Source: Eledone cirrhosa
Lineage: Eukaryota > Mollusca > Cephalopoda > Octopoda > Eledonidae
Reading direction: 5' to 3'
Assembly (NCBI GenBank): GCA_964016885.1
Contig: OZ024743.1
Location: 172,718,226-172,782,225 of the forward strand
DNA: 64,000 bases
Made by a program: the position numbers and the translations under genes. Of this stretch, positions 11,330 to 21,960 are shown in pieces. Position 1 is the first letter of the stretch, and the number at the start of each line of letters is the position of its first letter. Below the pieces are notes generated by a model. The model was not told where the DNA came from, did not search any database, and saw nothing but the letters and a program-made list of their open reading frames with translations.

Positions 11330-13370
11330 ATTTTAATATTTTCTTTGTTTGTAACTCTTGATAATGCAACATACATCTGACCATGTGAGAAGAATTGTGT
11401 TGGTAGATATACACCTATCTTTTCAAATGCCTGCCCTTGTGCCTTGTTGCATGTAAGGGCAAAGGCTGGATTGACAGGAAATTGCTTGCGAGTAAAGGTG
11501 AAAGAGAACTCAAGCTCTTGAGATTAGTGGTATCCTTGGGATTAGCAACCTTGTTCCAGTATTGGGACCCAATGCCACTTCAGCTTCAATTACATGATTA
11601 TGTAAACTGATGATGATGTAGCATGTACCATTGCAATGTCCATTTAGAGGATCCAGATTTCTCAGAAGCATGATGCAACTGCCTTTCTTCAGTTTAAGAA
11701 TGTGTGTTGGGAAGCCTAATGGGGTAGGTTTTGTTGATGAACTCAATTGGATATTGCAGTTCATTATCTACTGTATCAGAGGGTGGTGGATTGGCAGTAT
11801 CGGTAGAGGGTCGGATGCCATGCTTTGACGTATAGAGATACGGCCCTTGCCATTCTGAGTTCAAATCCCGCCGAGGTTAACTTTGCCTTTCATCCTTACG
11901 GGGTCGATAAAATAAAGTACCAGTAATACTCTGGGTATTTGCTGGCCTTGTGCCAAAAGTAGAAACAATTATCTACTGTATCAGAGCTTCTGTAGATTAT
12001 TTCATGACCAGGGAACTTGATGACCATGAACTCATTCACCAATCTTGCTGCATCATTTGTTGGAATGATAATGGCTCTATTTACAAGCCATAGTGGGTTT
12101 GTGTAGTTTCCTGGAAGATTTGTATACACAAAATCACACAGTCCAGACACATTACCATATTCCAGGCAAGTTCATTTGGCAGAGGAATTGTGAATGCACC
12201 TAAAGTCAGTACAGTTGGAATGTTACCATTTCCAACATCAAGAAGGTAGTTTGCAAACTGTCTTTCATCAGAATCCTCTGCATTAAGTAACTGTTGATTG
12301 GTTGTCATCTCTATGGTTTCCATATAGTCCTAGAGATAAGATCTCTTGATGGTTGCCTCAACTATTTGTGGTCTAGCACCATGACGTACACCTGGAAGAA
12401 TTTGCTTCTAGTCACCAGATAATAGTACTGTTAGACCACCAAATGGCTTTTTGCAATCTCGAACATCTTTGAAGCTCCTGTCAAGGCATTCGAAGATATG
12501 CTTATGTCCCATACTTATCTCATCAATGATTAGTAGGTCATTTTGCTGCATAAGTTTACCTGTGGCATCCCTCTTTGTGAAGGAGCAAGTTAATTCAGCA
12601 GTCACATTGAGAGGAATCTTGCACTTGGAATGAAGAGTTCTGTGAAGCAAAGTGGCTGCTATTCCAGATAGGGCAGTAGCAAGTGCAATCTTTTTTAGAG
12701 ATCAGGGGTAATCCAAAATGATATTGATGACATAGGTCTTTCCTGTGCCTGCATTTGCATTCAAGCAGGAAATTCTACCTTCATTTTCATTTACAGAGGT
12801 GATTACTTTGTGAAATATAACCAGGTGTTCAGGATTCAATGTTGGTAGAAGTTCATTTATGTTTGCTTGCAATAGGCAGGTATTGAAATCAATTTCTGCC
12901 ATAAGAACCCAGTCGATTTCTGGTATGGCAACAATAGTTGGGTCTGGCCGAGGAAGTCCATAGCTGACATGAATGTCCAAGCCATCATGTTGAAGTCTTT
13001 GTTGGATCTCCTGTAGAACAATCTGCACAGTTTGCTTGGACATGACTTGCTCATGACGTTCATGCTTGATATCCTCTGCAAAACAATTTTTCCATTTTTC
13101 CCAAAAGCCTCTGGATGAGGCCTCTTCCATATCTTTGTCTTTTTCTCCATCTTCATCCAACAGACCAAATTTCCTGCATGCTTCTTGGAATGTTGGAAAT
13201 TCAACTCCTTCAATTGTCCTCAAATCCTTGTATGAAGTTAGCCTAGCCTTGTAATGTAGGATCATTCTGAGGTAATATAATTCAGGAATGCGTCCAAGAG
13301 ATTCACCCATGAATTGTTGATCACCATCCACATGTCCCTTTTTCTTCTTTGCCACTTTTTGTTTGTCCAA
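11330..13370 (-). pseudogene. Helitron 1 Pif1-like helicase region
   Basis: The helicase unwinds DNA during transposition. The 222-residue frame 13370-12702 ends in Walker A, ANAGTGKTYV. The next frame (12650-12408) has Walker B, LLIIDEISMGHKH, and ends LLSGD. The next codons contain a stop where SGDFRQ is usual, then ILPGVRHGARPQIVEATI, and another stop. Later blocks are VNRAIIIPTND (12080-12040) and CIMLLRNLDP. The C-terminus around 11450-11350 reads FALTCNKAQGQAFEKIGVYL and SHGQMYVALSRV over several frames. A SINE at 11782-11967 interrupts it. Function is lost. Confidence 0.85.
11782..11967 (+). mobile_element. tRNA-derived SINE, family 1, nested in Helitron helicase
   Basis: A complete family 1 SINE runs from GGTGGTGGATTGGCAG to AAAGTAGAAACAA. 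The 19 bases ATTATCTACTGTATCAGAG occur exactly on both sides (11763-11781 and 11968-11986), a perfect target-site duplication. Removing the insert would rejoin the helicase frame on the minus strand, so the SINE is younger than the Helitron. Confidence 0.93.
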
Positions 13371-13455
13371 GTGAAATATTTAGGAATATCAATATACAAT
13401 ATGTTTTATGCCAGTGGGTCTCTAATATTTAGTTGAAAATATTCTATCATGTTAG

Positions 13456-15228
13456 TCATTGGCTGTCCCTTAGAAACAACAATTTCTTCCTACCCTCGCA
13501 CATACACGACCATTTGTTCCCCAAGTAAATGGCAAGGCAACTTTTCAACTGGCAGTTTCCAATGATGTAACGGAAATTTATAGATTCTCCAGAATGCTTC
13601 ACCGGCTGAGATCTACCGTGCATTGATATAGGTCTCAATCTCATTTTGGGCATGGACACAATTTCCTTGATCATCCTTAATAGTTAAAAGTGATCTTGTC
13701 TGATCCTTTTGTAATGTACTTATATAAATACTTAACAGCCTTGACACTGTGGACAACCTCACAATTGATGTGGCACTGATATCTCAATGAGAGGAAATGG
13801 TTGTATGGAACAATCCAACGATTATCAACAGTAAATTCTTGACCTTTAAATTGGATGGTGTGACCACCATGCTGTCTATCTCTCCTTATATACTCCGGAA
13901 AGGAATTTTCGGCAACAAATGTGGTTTGTCTGAATGCCTTAGGATAACCTTTTGAGCAATGGCGTTGTTGTCCTAGCCCTTCCATACATGAACGCATATT
14001 AGCTTGTCCACATGGGTCATAAATTAAATGTTGTAGGATGTGATGATCTTATGCAGAACTGGATTGGTCTCTTTATCAGGAATTTCACAGTACACTACAT
14101 GGTCAATGTCATCAGCAGTTTTGGGCTTGTTATCTTCTGCCATTTTCAGCTGAATATGAGCATGGTGAGGCTTCGTTTCTGCCACTCTATTGTAGCAGAT
14201 GAGCCACAACTTTTCCTAGGACATTTCTTTTCAGTATGTCATCCATGATGCTGTCATACTTGATCTTGAAAACTCGGGCACAAATATCAAGATGGTCCCT
14301 AAGTTCTTCACTAAGGTGCAGACTATTTTTTATTTCAGCCCAGTTAGGGTTAGTTGTTACTGTGATGAAATAAGATGGCTTTCCCATATGTCAAACCATA
14401 GTCATCGAATTCTGGAAGCACTCACTGTAGAAGCGAGGGGAACCATAGATTAAAGGAAGAAGAACCATTCTCCGGCCTGCATTTACTGAATCTCCTTCAG
14501 CCACAGCATCATACAAACCCTCATACTTTTCAGCTTGTATCATTGTTTGATTGTTGTGGGCCCATTTGAGGCAACAATGTTTTATTTTTGCCTGGGCATC
14601 TATCGCATATTGCTGCATCAGCCGCCTGCTCTTCATGATAATGTTACAGTCACCTTGCCTAACCTGAAACCGATAACAGTAGAAATCAGTGGGTCTGAGC
14701 GTGTGGTTGTTGTCAATCCTATTCAAACCAACCTGAAACCCATCATTCCCCCAAGGAAACAGTAGCACATAATGCAGAGGATCATAAGAATAATGCAACT
14801 GATGAATCCTCTGAAGACGACCATCTCTTTTATGAATGATGACATCCAAGAGACCTAACGCTGTATCAGGTTGAATAACAGCAATCTCAGATGCCATGAG
14901 AAGATTATATGTGTGACAATGAAAATCAGTGGGGTTTACTTTGTCAGCATGTAGGACAATATTCACATTTTCAGAGACTAGCATTTCAATGACTGCCTTG
15001 AAGCTTCTTATATAGGTGTTGCAGTTGTGGAAGTCATCTTGCAGGTTTTGCAGGACAACAGCATCTAAATTAGCATGATGCAAGCGATTCTGAAGCTCAT
15101 GATCTGTATCATAGAAGTAAAGCTGCGCAAACTTGGGTGAAGCATCATTTGGAAGTAGTGATCCAATAAATGTGGGACTCTTTGCAACCAATTGAAGCTA
15201 AGGCAAGCACATTGTTATATGCAGCAAT
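13456..15228 (-). pseudogene. Helitron 1 Rep (HUH rolling-circle initiator) region
   Basis: The Rep part nicks and joins DNA during rolling-circle transposition. A 266-residue frame (15191-14391) has the family's upstream block with FAQLYFYDTDHELQNRL and LRPTDFYCYR. Next comes GKPSYFITVTTNPNWAEI (14387-14330), the start of the Helitron-like N domain. The HUH motif is visible as KPHHAHIQL (14160-14190), with PDKETNP after it. The tyrosine-bearing motif appears as VKYLYKYITKG (near 13720), preceded by NRWIVPYNHFL. These motifs lie in five separate frames, so no functional Rep can be made. Confidence 0.85.
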
Positions 15229-16462
15229 GGGAAATATAAACATTATGAAAGAACGATGGAAATATATGAACGTTTATATATATAATGATATATAAGCGAT
15301 GTGATAAAGTGATGTGATAAAATTATAGCATACATATTACCACTTAAGAATGTGTGAATGTATATTTTTGTAAGTGGTTATATTTATATAGTTATATTTA
15401 TATAGTCATACATATAAATGTATGATCGCTGCTATTTCTTACATTAGACATAAACAGAGAGGAGTAGTATGAGGTAGTCATAACAACAGTGGTAGCAGTA
15501 CAATGCGCAGCTGCCGAATGAAATCTTTTCTCAAGCCAAATCTCTGCATTTGCTCTATCTCTCTTTCATGTTTGCAGGCTCTGTACACATCATATCTCCA
15601 CACAGATATCAAGAAGTGTAGAAACTTTGCATATTTTCACTCGTTATAATTCTGTAACACAAACACCTTGGAGTTCATTATATTGCTGATTCAAGTTATA
15701 ATTATTCTTGTTAACACAAATTGAGGAATAAGTTTTTATTCAATAAATGCCTTCATTTTTCTCTTTTCACTTTTCCTCACTATCAAAATTGATAGCGTAT
15801 AAATGAAATTTTGATGAAGACTTAAAACATGCTAACCTTGTGTTCTTGGGTATAACACAATTTATCCATATCAACTTCACTTCAACCAAATCCTCATAAT
15901 AACTCATATTGAATCACACATATACATATATTCAATCTAACAACCATATATGTCTTCTCTCACATCATATTCATTGAAACACACATATATATGTGAGATG
16001 AAATTTTACTTTTAGCTTGATCAACAAGCATGATGAGCAGATTGATGCTGGAATCGAGCCTATAACACAAATATGGACCTTGTGCCAATCATTTGTGAAA
16101 CATGCGTAACTGGTCAATAATCAATAAAAACATTCACATGAGACTCCAACATGTGCTTTTTCAAAAAAAAAAAAAAAAAAAAATTTCCTGTTCTGTCCTC
16201 TTCTCACTTTCTATCTTTTATTCTTTTATTTCTCATTCTATCTTCTGATGACTAGTGTCTGAAATGCTAACACTTTTTTCCTACTATATCATATATTCTT
16301 TTCTTGGTTTCAGTCATTTGATTGTAGCCATGCTGGTGCACCAACTTCAAATCAATCTTATCAACACGACTTATTTTCTCATGCCTGGTACTTATTTTAT
16401 CTATATCTTTTTGTTGAACTGTTGTGTTACGGGACAAAATAACATGTAGACGCACACGCACC
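15229..16462. other. Unannotated AT-rich stretch
   Basis: No gene or within-window repeat was recognised, and no Helitron 5' end. It contains an A-run at 16165-16182 and a short T-rich segment around 16250. Confidence 0.45.
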
Positions 16463-16662
16463 AGTAATGTACTGGGCTTGTGCCAAAAGTAGAAACAATT
16501 ATAATTGTTTCTACTTTATTTTATCGACCCCGTAAGGATGAAAGGCAAAGTTAACCTCGGCGGGATTTGAACTCAGACCGTAAAGAGACGTATCTATGCT
16601 GGAAAGCATGGCGTCCGACTCTCTACCAATACTGCCAATTCACCGCCTGTAGAAACAATTAT
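16463..16662 (-). mobile_element. tRNA-derived SINE, family 1, with inverted 3' segment
   Basis: The body at about 16503-16648 is on the minus strand. The SINE's own 3' third (ACTGGGCTTGTGCCAAAAGT then AGAAACAATTAT) lies to its left in plus orientation at 16463-16502, meeting the body tail to tail. The junction is the palindrome GTTTCTAC beside GTAGAAAC. The same 3' third is missing from the body. This is an inversion of part of the SINE, as produced by twin priming or a later rearrangement. A short GTAGAAACAATTATAAT follows on the right. Confidence 0.8.
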
Positions 16663-17034
16663 AATAAAACACTATCATGTGACAGCCAATTTGTCTGGGA
16701 AGTGGTAATGAGAGCCTGTACTTTAATGTCTTCCTCGCTTCCTTTCTTTCATACACATATATCATGAGAGCAAACAATATACAGTAAGTGCTCACCTTAC
16801 AAACATCCTACTTACGAACTTCTGCAGATACGAAGTCTCACGAAGAAAAAAAAAATTGTTTTATTGTTTTCTTTGGGATAGGTTCGTTTTTGTGGGCTCT
16901 TTCAGGCCCTGGATACCTTCTTTTGCAGCATAAAAACAAACTGAAATCGTACTTATGGCATGGGATACCATTTGGTTTTAGCAGAATTCAAAAAGTACTT
17001 TTTTTCTTTAACAAAATTACATATTATATATACT

Positions 17035-17066
<32 letters not shown>

Positions 17067-17512
17067 AATGAAAGGTACAGAAAACATTGTAGCAAAAAGC
17101 CAACAGTATTCCATAATATATAAATGACTATAGCGTCAAAATGTGAAAAATAGTTAACGTAAGATGTGGGAAAAATAATTCAAACTCATCTCAAAGAGAA
17201 TCAGGATATAGATTCATCCACAGAATTTAGTGAAATCCAGGGAAAAATCAATAGAGCCTTAACTCATGGTAAAATAAAGTTTAAAATACTCATCCTTCAA
17301 TTTGGAAAAACTTCAAATGCTCTGTATAGTCCTAAAGACTATTTCACGAAAACTTTCAGTGGAGATGGTCACGGTTGGAATTAGATCCTCAGCAGAGCTC
17401 AACTCGATACCCAAAATTCTCACAGATTAATATGCCAAAAAGGGAATTTAAAACAGGCTAGTTCACCATCATGCGTGATTATGAAAAATAAAACGCACAT
17501 GAGGAAAGACAG

Positions 17513-17516
<4 letters not shown>
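16663..17516. other. Unannotated stretch
   Basis: It has short open frames, (CT)n and (TA)n runs at 17035-17066, and no recognisable domain. Confidence 0.45.

Positions 17517-17552
<36 letters not shown>
17517..17552. repeat. (TA)n microsatellite
   Basis: About 17 TA units, immediately upstream of the hammerhead-bearing repeat. Confidence 0.95.
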
Positions 17553-17556
<4 letters not shown>

Positions 17557-17707
17557 AAGTAATTCCGTCGGAAAAGTCCAGGAAAAAAGAGTGCTCTATG
17601 TAGGTAACAGAGCTTAATAGTTATGTAATAAACAACATAAGGCAATTATTCCATTTACCAGTGGTTTCTTAAAAGCAAAAAATTTTGCTTTCAATCCTCA
17701 GAATGAA
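17553..17707 (-). repeat. Hammerhead-bearing dispersed repeat, copy A
   Basis: It matches 26045-26205. Shared blocks are AGAGTGCTCTATGTAGG, ACAGAGCTT, AACAACATAAG and TTTACCAGTGGTTTCTT. The copy ends at the ribozyme core. Beyond it lies a snap-back palindrome unrelated in sequence to that of copy B. Confidence 0.8.
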
Positions 17708-17712
17708 AAAAT
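17641..17712 (-). ncRNA. Hammerhead ribozyme, type I, copy A
   Basis: Read on the minus strand. Core CUGAGGA is at 17701-17695 (position 7 may be any base). Stem II runs 17694-17669 as a 12-bp hairpin including a G-U pair. GAAA is at 17668-17665. Stem III is ACC-ACU-GGU (17665-17657). The cleavage triplet is GUA, after 17656. Stem I pairs 17702-17712 with 17655-17645, ten of eleven positions. Copy B at 26.2 kb has the same stem III and GAAA but a quite different, still paired stem II. This strongly supports a real self-cleaving RNA in a retroelement repeat. Confidence 0.85.
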
Positions 17713-17891
17713 CCTGGTCTGTTTATTGAATTTGGATTTTAAAATCCAAATTCAATAAACAGACCAGGATTTTTTAATAGAAACAAATAAATACATTATA
17801 TGTGCGTGGTTTTGTATACCCATGGTAAGGTTTTGCGTATACTTGTGTATGTACGTATCTGTTTGCGTGTATGTATTTATTTGTTTCTATT
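17707..17891. repeat. Two nested palindromes
   Basis: 17707-17776 is a near-perfect inverted repeat with arms of about 33 bp around AATTTGGATTTTAAAATCC. Immediately outside it, ATAGAAACAAATAAATACAT (17777-17797) is the inverse of 17871-17890. Such stacked snap-backs suggest template switching during reverse transcription or replication. Confidence 0.85.
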
Positions 17892-17894
17892 ACT

Positions 17895-18460
17895 TCTGTA
17901 TTGTATTTATTTACTTTGTTCTTAACTCTGTAGCCGAGATTCATTTGGTCTCCTAGTTAGAATTTTAGTCTACGATTTCTGCTATACCATTTACGTGGTT
18001 TTGTCTTTTCATGCTATTGTTCTCCACGCTCCACATATGACTTATTATCTTCGTTTTTTCATTCATTGCCAGAGAATGTCTCTATGCACCACCTAAGAGA
18101 ACATTAGTCTACGACCTCTTTTATACCATAAACGTGGTTTTGTCTTTGCGCGTAATTGTTTTTCACCGTTCCTATTAATGACGTATTATTCGTTTTTTCC
18201 CGTTCTTTGCCAGCGAACGTTACCACGAACCAAAGTATCGTCTTCCTGTATTCCTCCAGTTGCAACGTTTTTTTAAATATCCAGTTCTGCATTTACAGAT
18301 TGACTTTGTTAGTTTCAGAAGATCCCGTTAAGGGTGAAAGCAGCGATTCTTTGCTTAAACTTTAATCTGTTATTTTAATAAATATTTGCTCTACGGTTCT
18401 TATATATTTGATATATATTTTCCTTATCGAGCCCTCTTTGGATTTTAGTCTTCAATTTTA
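17895..18460 (-). repeat. Dispersed repeat family C, longest copy
   Basis: It is non-coding and matches 39275-39720 and 62409-62770 along most of their length. Part of the repeat is tandemly duplicated inside it. Blocks with GTCTACGA ... TATACCAT ... ACGTGGTTTTGTCTTT occur near both 17970-18020 and 18110-18140. The plus strand at 18311-18361 has a hammerhead-like fold with CAGAAGA in place of CUGANGA. Confidence 0.75.
18311..18362 (+). ncRNA. Hammerhead-like motif with altered core
   Basis: Stem I pairs AGTTT (18311-18315) with AAACT (18357-18361). The core position reads CAGAAGA (18316-18322) instead of CUGANGA. Stem II is CCC/GGG, GAAA is at 18336-18339, and stem III pairs GCA with UGC around a 9-base loop. 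The next base would be the cleavage site. All four family C copies keep CAGAAGA. U4 is a conserved hammerhead base, so activity is doubtful. It may be a degenerate master copy or a different RNA element. Confidence 0.4.
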
Positions 18461-18489
18461 TTATTATTACTATATATATATATATATAT

Positions 18490-18670
18490 ATACATATACA
18501 ATATATTAACAAATAGAAATTATATTTATAAAACCATTTTATTATACATATTTCAAGGGCCACTTGATTATATGTATAATAAAATAAATATGGTTTTATA
18601 AATATAGTTTCCATATTGTATATTTACTCCACTAATCAGTTGAGTGCTTTATATCAGTTATAAAAATTAA
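18490..18670 (+). repeat. Dispersed repeat family D, snap-back copy
   Basis: It shares AAATATGGTTTTATAAATAT, AGTTTCCA and GTGCTTTATATCAGTTATAA with 22315-22495 (reverse) and 25920-26020. The left half is an inverted copy of the right half (AACCATTTTATTATACATAT against its complement), meeting at TTCAAGGGCCACTTGA. Only the 3' half of the ribozyme (GAAA onward, minus strand) survives. Confidence 0.75.
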
Positions 18671-18680
18671 ATATAACCTC

Positions 18681-18683
<3 letters not shown>

Positions 18684-18734
<51 letters not shown>
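18684..18734. repeat. (TA)n microsatellite
   Basis: About 25 TA units, abutting the 3' terminus of Helitron 2. Confidence 0.95.
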
Positions 18735-18735
<1 letters not shown>

Positions 18736-19048
18736 TAGCAGTTTAGGCCGGCGTTGCTTGGGTTTGCTCATTTCCTATGAAAAGTTACATACAGGTAAAC
18801 GTGGCTTGAAAGCGAATAAGCTTATCAATTAAGTGCATAAAGCAGTTGAACCAGTTATTAAAAGTTACGAGCCAATTAGCATTTTGGACAATCAATGATG
18901 GGTTAATAATCTTCCAATAGCGAATTTAGTAGACCAAAGTTGCAAGATGGTGGCCCTGATGCCGCTGGGTGTCAGATCTGTCCGCCATGGGTGACCCTAC
19001 CAGGAAATAGTTTTCCAGACAGCATAGCTCCAACACCTGCACCAACAT

Positions 19049-19620
19049 CTATAGCACCTCTTTGTAGACGATATTGCGTGTCATCGCTTGAGGAGTGTAA
19101 GCAAAAAATCCATTCCTGCTCCTTACGCGGAACAGGCAACATAAAGTTGGCCATGGGAGAAGCATGGCTCCCCCAAATGGATGCCCGCCACCGACAATGT
19201 TTGCCCTTGTGACTTGTTAATGGACATGGCAAAACATGGTCTCACCGCGAATTGGGATCGCCGGAAATCGAATGGGATATCTGACGCCGAGGGGAAAAGG
19301 TTCATCCTTGGAATGAAAACATTATCCCCTCTCCCGCACCCCGTTACAATGGTGGCCTCAATCAAGTGGGGCGTCAGTGACTTGACGACCATGCGAGTAC
19401 CGTTGCACTTCTTTGGTGGACGCAAGCTCCTTATTTGCATAATGGGACAGCCAACTCTAAGCTTAATGTGAGGTGGGAGCCCTGGGGGCTCAAGGGAATT
19501 TAATAACTCAACCGGATAATTAACGATATTGTCGGGGTCTGACGCCTGGTCGATAGATTTGAAGATGTGCTCTTTACCGGGAATCTTCTCAATCAGCTGC
19601 TCGTTAATAAAATTAACCAT
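19049..19620 (-). pseudogene. Helitron 2 helicase C-terminus
   Basis: A 165-residue frame (19620-19123) contains LEPPGLPPHIKLRVGCPIM, KCNGTRMVVKSL, DNVFIPRMNLFPSA and FAMSINKSQGQTLSVAGIHL, then SHGQLYVACS. A one-base change of frame continues as VRSRNGFFAYTPQAMTRNIV, then YKEVL and a natural stop at 19049. The last block is the usual Helitron helicase C-terminal end. It is separated from the main frame by a break around 19620-19700. Confidence 0.85.
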
Positions 19621-19699
19621 GGTATTTTTCGGAGCAAGGATGGCTCTTTCACTGAGCCAATCGAGGTTTTTAAAGTTAGATGAAGGTCAGAAGGGCTGC

Positions 19700-21178
19700 T
19701 CACAGGGAATCGATTGCTATATTGCCCTTGTAGTCGGCAGGGACCTTGCCCTCACCAAGTGCTAAAATGTTCTGAGCAAATGCTGCAGACATGTTGTCAC
19801 CATGCGAATGAGCATGCATATTTGTGCTCAGGTACAAACTCTTCACCTGGAGCCACAACATGGACGACTTAAGGCAGGCACGCACTTCATCAGCTCTTGT
19901 CCCTTTGGGGATGAGAGGCAGCATTTGCCGAAAATCCCCTGATAGCAGAAGGGTTACACCACCCATAGGAGCCGTATAATCCCTAATGTCTTTCAGGGTT
20001 CTGTCCAATGCCTCAAGGGCACCTTTGTGTGCCATTATGCACTCATCCCAAACAATGAGGCAACATTTTTTGAGAACCAGAGCTTCGTGTGAACTCTTGC
20101 TGATATTGCATGTTGGTGTCTCAGTTTTTACTAAATCCAAGAGGAGTTTAAAGGTTGAATGTGCTGTCCTGCCTCCCGGCAGCAAAGTAGCAGCGATCCC
20201 GGACGATGCACTGGCCAACGCAATTTTTTTCTCCTGACGAATCTTAGCGAGAATCAATTTCGTTACAGAAGATTTTCTGGTATCCCCAGGAGCATCGAGA
20301 AAGTAAATACCCCCAGTCTGATTTTGAACTGCGTCAATGATAGTTAAATAGGCCAACCTTTGATCCAACAGAAGTTTGGGCTCATTTTCCTCTAAGTATT
20401 GGGAAAGAGATTCGATGTCATATGCTGTTTCCCGCAACAAATCCGGGGCCAACGTGTTAGCTTCCTCTCTGACGGTTGACAGCAAGCCATATGTCGCCAA
20501 CTCACTCCCACCCATGTCGAGGAGGGCGTCCTCGATATCAATGAGTGCCCTGTTGTAGATAATGTCACTGTAATCAACTTCCACTGAAGGATACGGCAGA
20601 TGAACCAGGCGTAGGAAGTCCTCAGACATGAAGTCTCTGTACTTGACCCATAAAGATTTGGGATCACCCAATTCACACTTTTGAAGCAAAATGGCAAAGA
20701 GTTCCCGTAGACCTTTAGGTGATTTCAACAAAGCACCCTCTGCTAAAGTGGATTCCCATTGCGAATCATCTTCCAAAAGACCACGCTTAAAGCAGGCTTC
20801 CCGGTACGTATCACATATTTCTCCATCAACAGTTTTGAGGTCCTGAAAACTTTGTGGGCCTACAACTTCATGCAGAAGAAGGCGGAGATGAAAGCATTCA
20901 TGCTGACTTGGGGGCACAGTGTAAACCCTTCCAAGACAGCTGTCAAATTTTACACCAGGATGTCTTTCAACAGCCTGACCTGACTTTCTTCGCACCCAAG
21001 TGTTTTTTGACCATATAAAGCAGGATGAAACCTGGGGGTACACAATTGTTTGCGCAAATGTATCGAACTGGTAAAGTTTGAAGAAATCCGTCAGAGTGAT
21101 CTCTTTCGGATCGGCGGCCAACTTGGCAGCGGTTTGGTCCGTAAAGTAAACCCTTTGCCCATTTTCCAAATGTACCAC
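19700..21178 (-). pseudogene. Helitron 2 Pif1-like helicase, main open frame (492 codons)
   Basis: This is the longest intact helicase frame in the window. Upstream blocks are FDTFAQTIVYPQV and RVYTVPPSQHECFHLRLLLHEVVGP. Walker A, near residue 300, reads APGDTRKSS where APGGTGKT(F) is usual. The lysine remains but two invariant glycines are replaced. Walker B is CCLIVWDECIMAHK, followed by LEALDRTLKDIRD, LLLSGDFRQMLPLI and STNMHA. The frame breaks at 19700 before the C-terminal part. Family role: superfamily 1 helicase of the Rep/Hel transposase. The altered P-loop predicts no ATPase activity. Confidence 0.85.
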
Positions 21179-21339
21179 AAGCTGTACGATGGCGGGGTGC
21201 TGTTGGTGTAGGGGTAAACCAAAAAAGCTTCATTGCTATTGATGTACCGCCCTGCCAGGTATTCTGTGACCTCGTCCCTGCTATTTTCAGCTTTCAAGCG
21301 AACATTGCGGCATCAGAGCCCTTATTTACATATTTGCAT

Positions 21340-21960
21340 ATGTATTTTATCGACTTGACGGAGTTGCAAAACTCAACGTTGATGTGGGAGTTGAACATCT
21401 TCAAGAGAAGCGGGAAGTAAGGGACCACCCATCTATTGTCGACTTGAGCCCCCTTTACTGTTGTGGTGAAGCCACCATTCTCGAGCCGTCTCCGCCTGTA
21501 CAGGGGGTACCCTTCGCCACCAGTCTGAGTCTAGTCAACAAATTTTTTGGGGTATCCCTTACTGCACGACCCCTCCTTTCAGACACGTGTGATGCTCATT
21601 AGGACCCGACGCACACGGACCATGAATCATGTTAGCTTTGATGATGTCATGTAATTCCTGGTCAGTTGCTGGGTTAGGGATTTCAGCCGAAATGAAGCTG
21701 TCTATGGCATTTGAATTGATTTTATCAGCTCACCAAATCAAAATGTGAGCATGTGGCAGCCCTCGTTTTTGCCATTCGACGGTGAACATGTCACATTTTA
21801 CAGCCCCAAATACCTGACCCTTTTTGATTAAAGCCATGAGTTTAGCCAGTTTCAATCTGAATACTCTGGCAATGAGGTTGTGTCTGTTCGAATAATTTTG
21901 CCCAGAAAAAATTCACGGGTTACATTCTGATTCATATGTCTATAGCATTAATCTGTTATA
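21340..21960 (-). pseudogene. Helitron 2 Rep, C-terminal part
   Basis: Broken minus-strand frames read LIARVFRLKLAKLMALIKKG (near 21880-21830), then QKRGLPHAHILIW (21771-21733). The latter is the HUH metal-binding motif of rolling-circle Rep. NPATDQELHDIIKANMIHGPC follows near 21680-21620. Upstream Rep sequence, including the FIT..NP.W block, is absent. Several stops and frame changes follow. Confidence 0.8.

Larger units (their letters stand above)
10817..15228 (-). mobile_element. Autonomous Helitron 1, decayed
   Basis: This is a minus-strand rolling-circle element. The 3' terminus at 10817 is CTGCTAG, followed by T in the flank and preceded by a long hairpin (AGCAGAAAACCACCC ... CTTCTGCT). 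That fits the Helitron rule of CTRR after a hairpin. The coding region runs from about 15228 to 11330 and contains an HUH Rep and a Pif1-type helicase. It is split by frameshifts, at least two nonsense codons and a nested SINE. I could not find the 5' TC terminus to the right of 15228. The 3' end abuts LINE coding sequence, so the element or its deletion derivative sits inside that LINE. Confidence 0.85.

Noticed and set aside
16243..16275. CTGATGACTAGTGTCTGAAATG on the plus strand as a hammerhead
   Set aside because: Stem II is at most two pairs, and neither stem I nor stem III forms.
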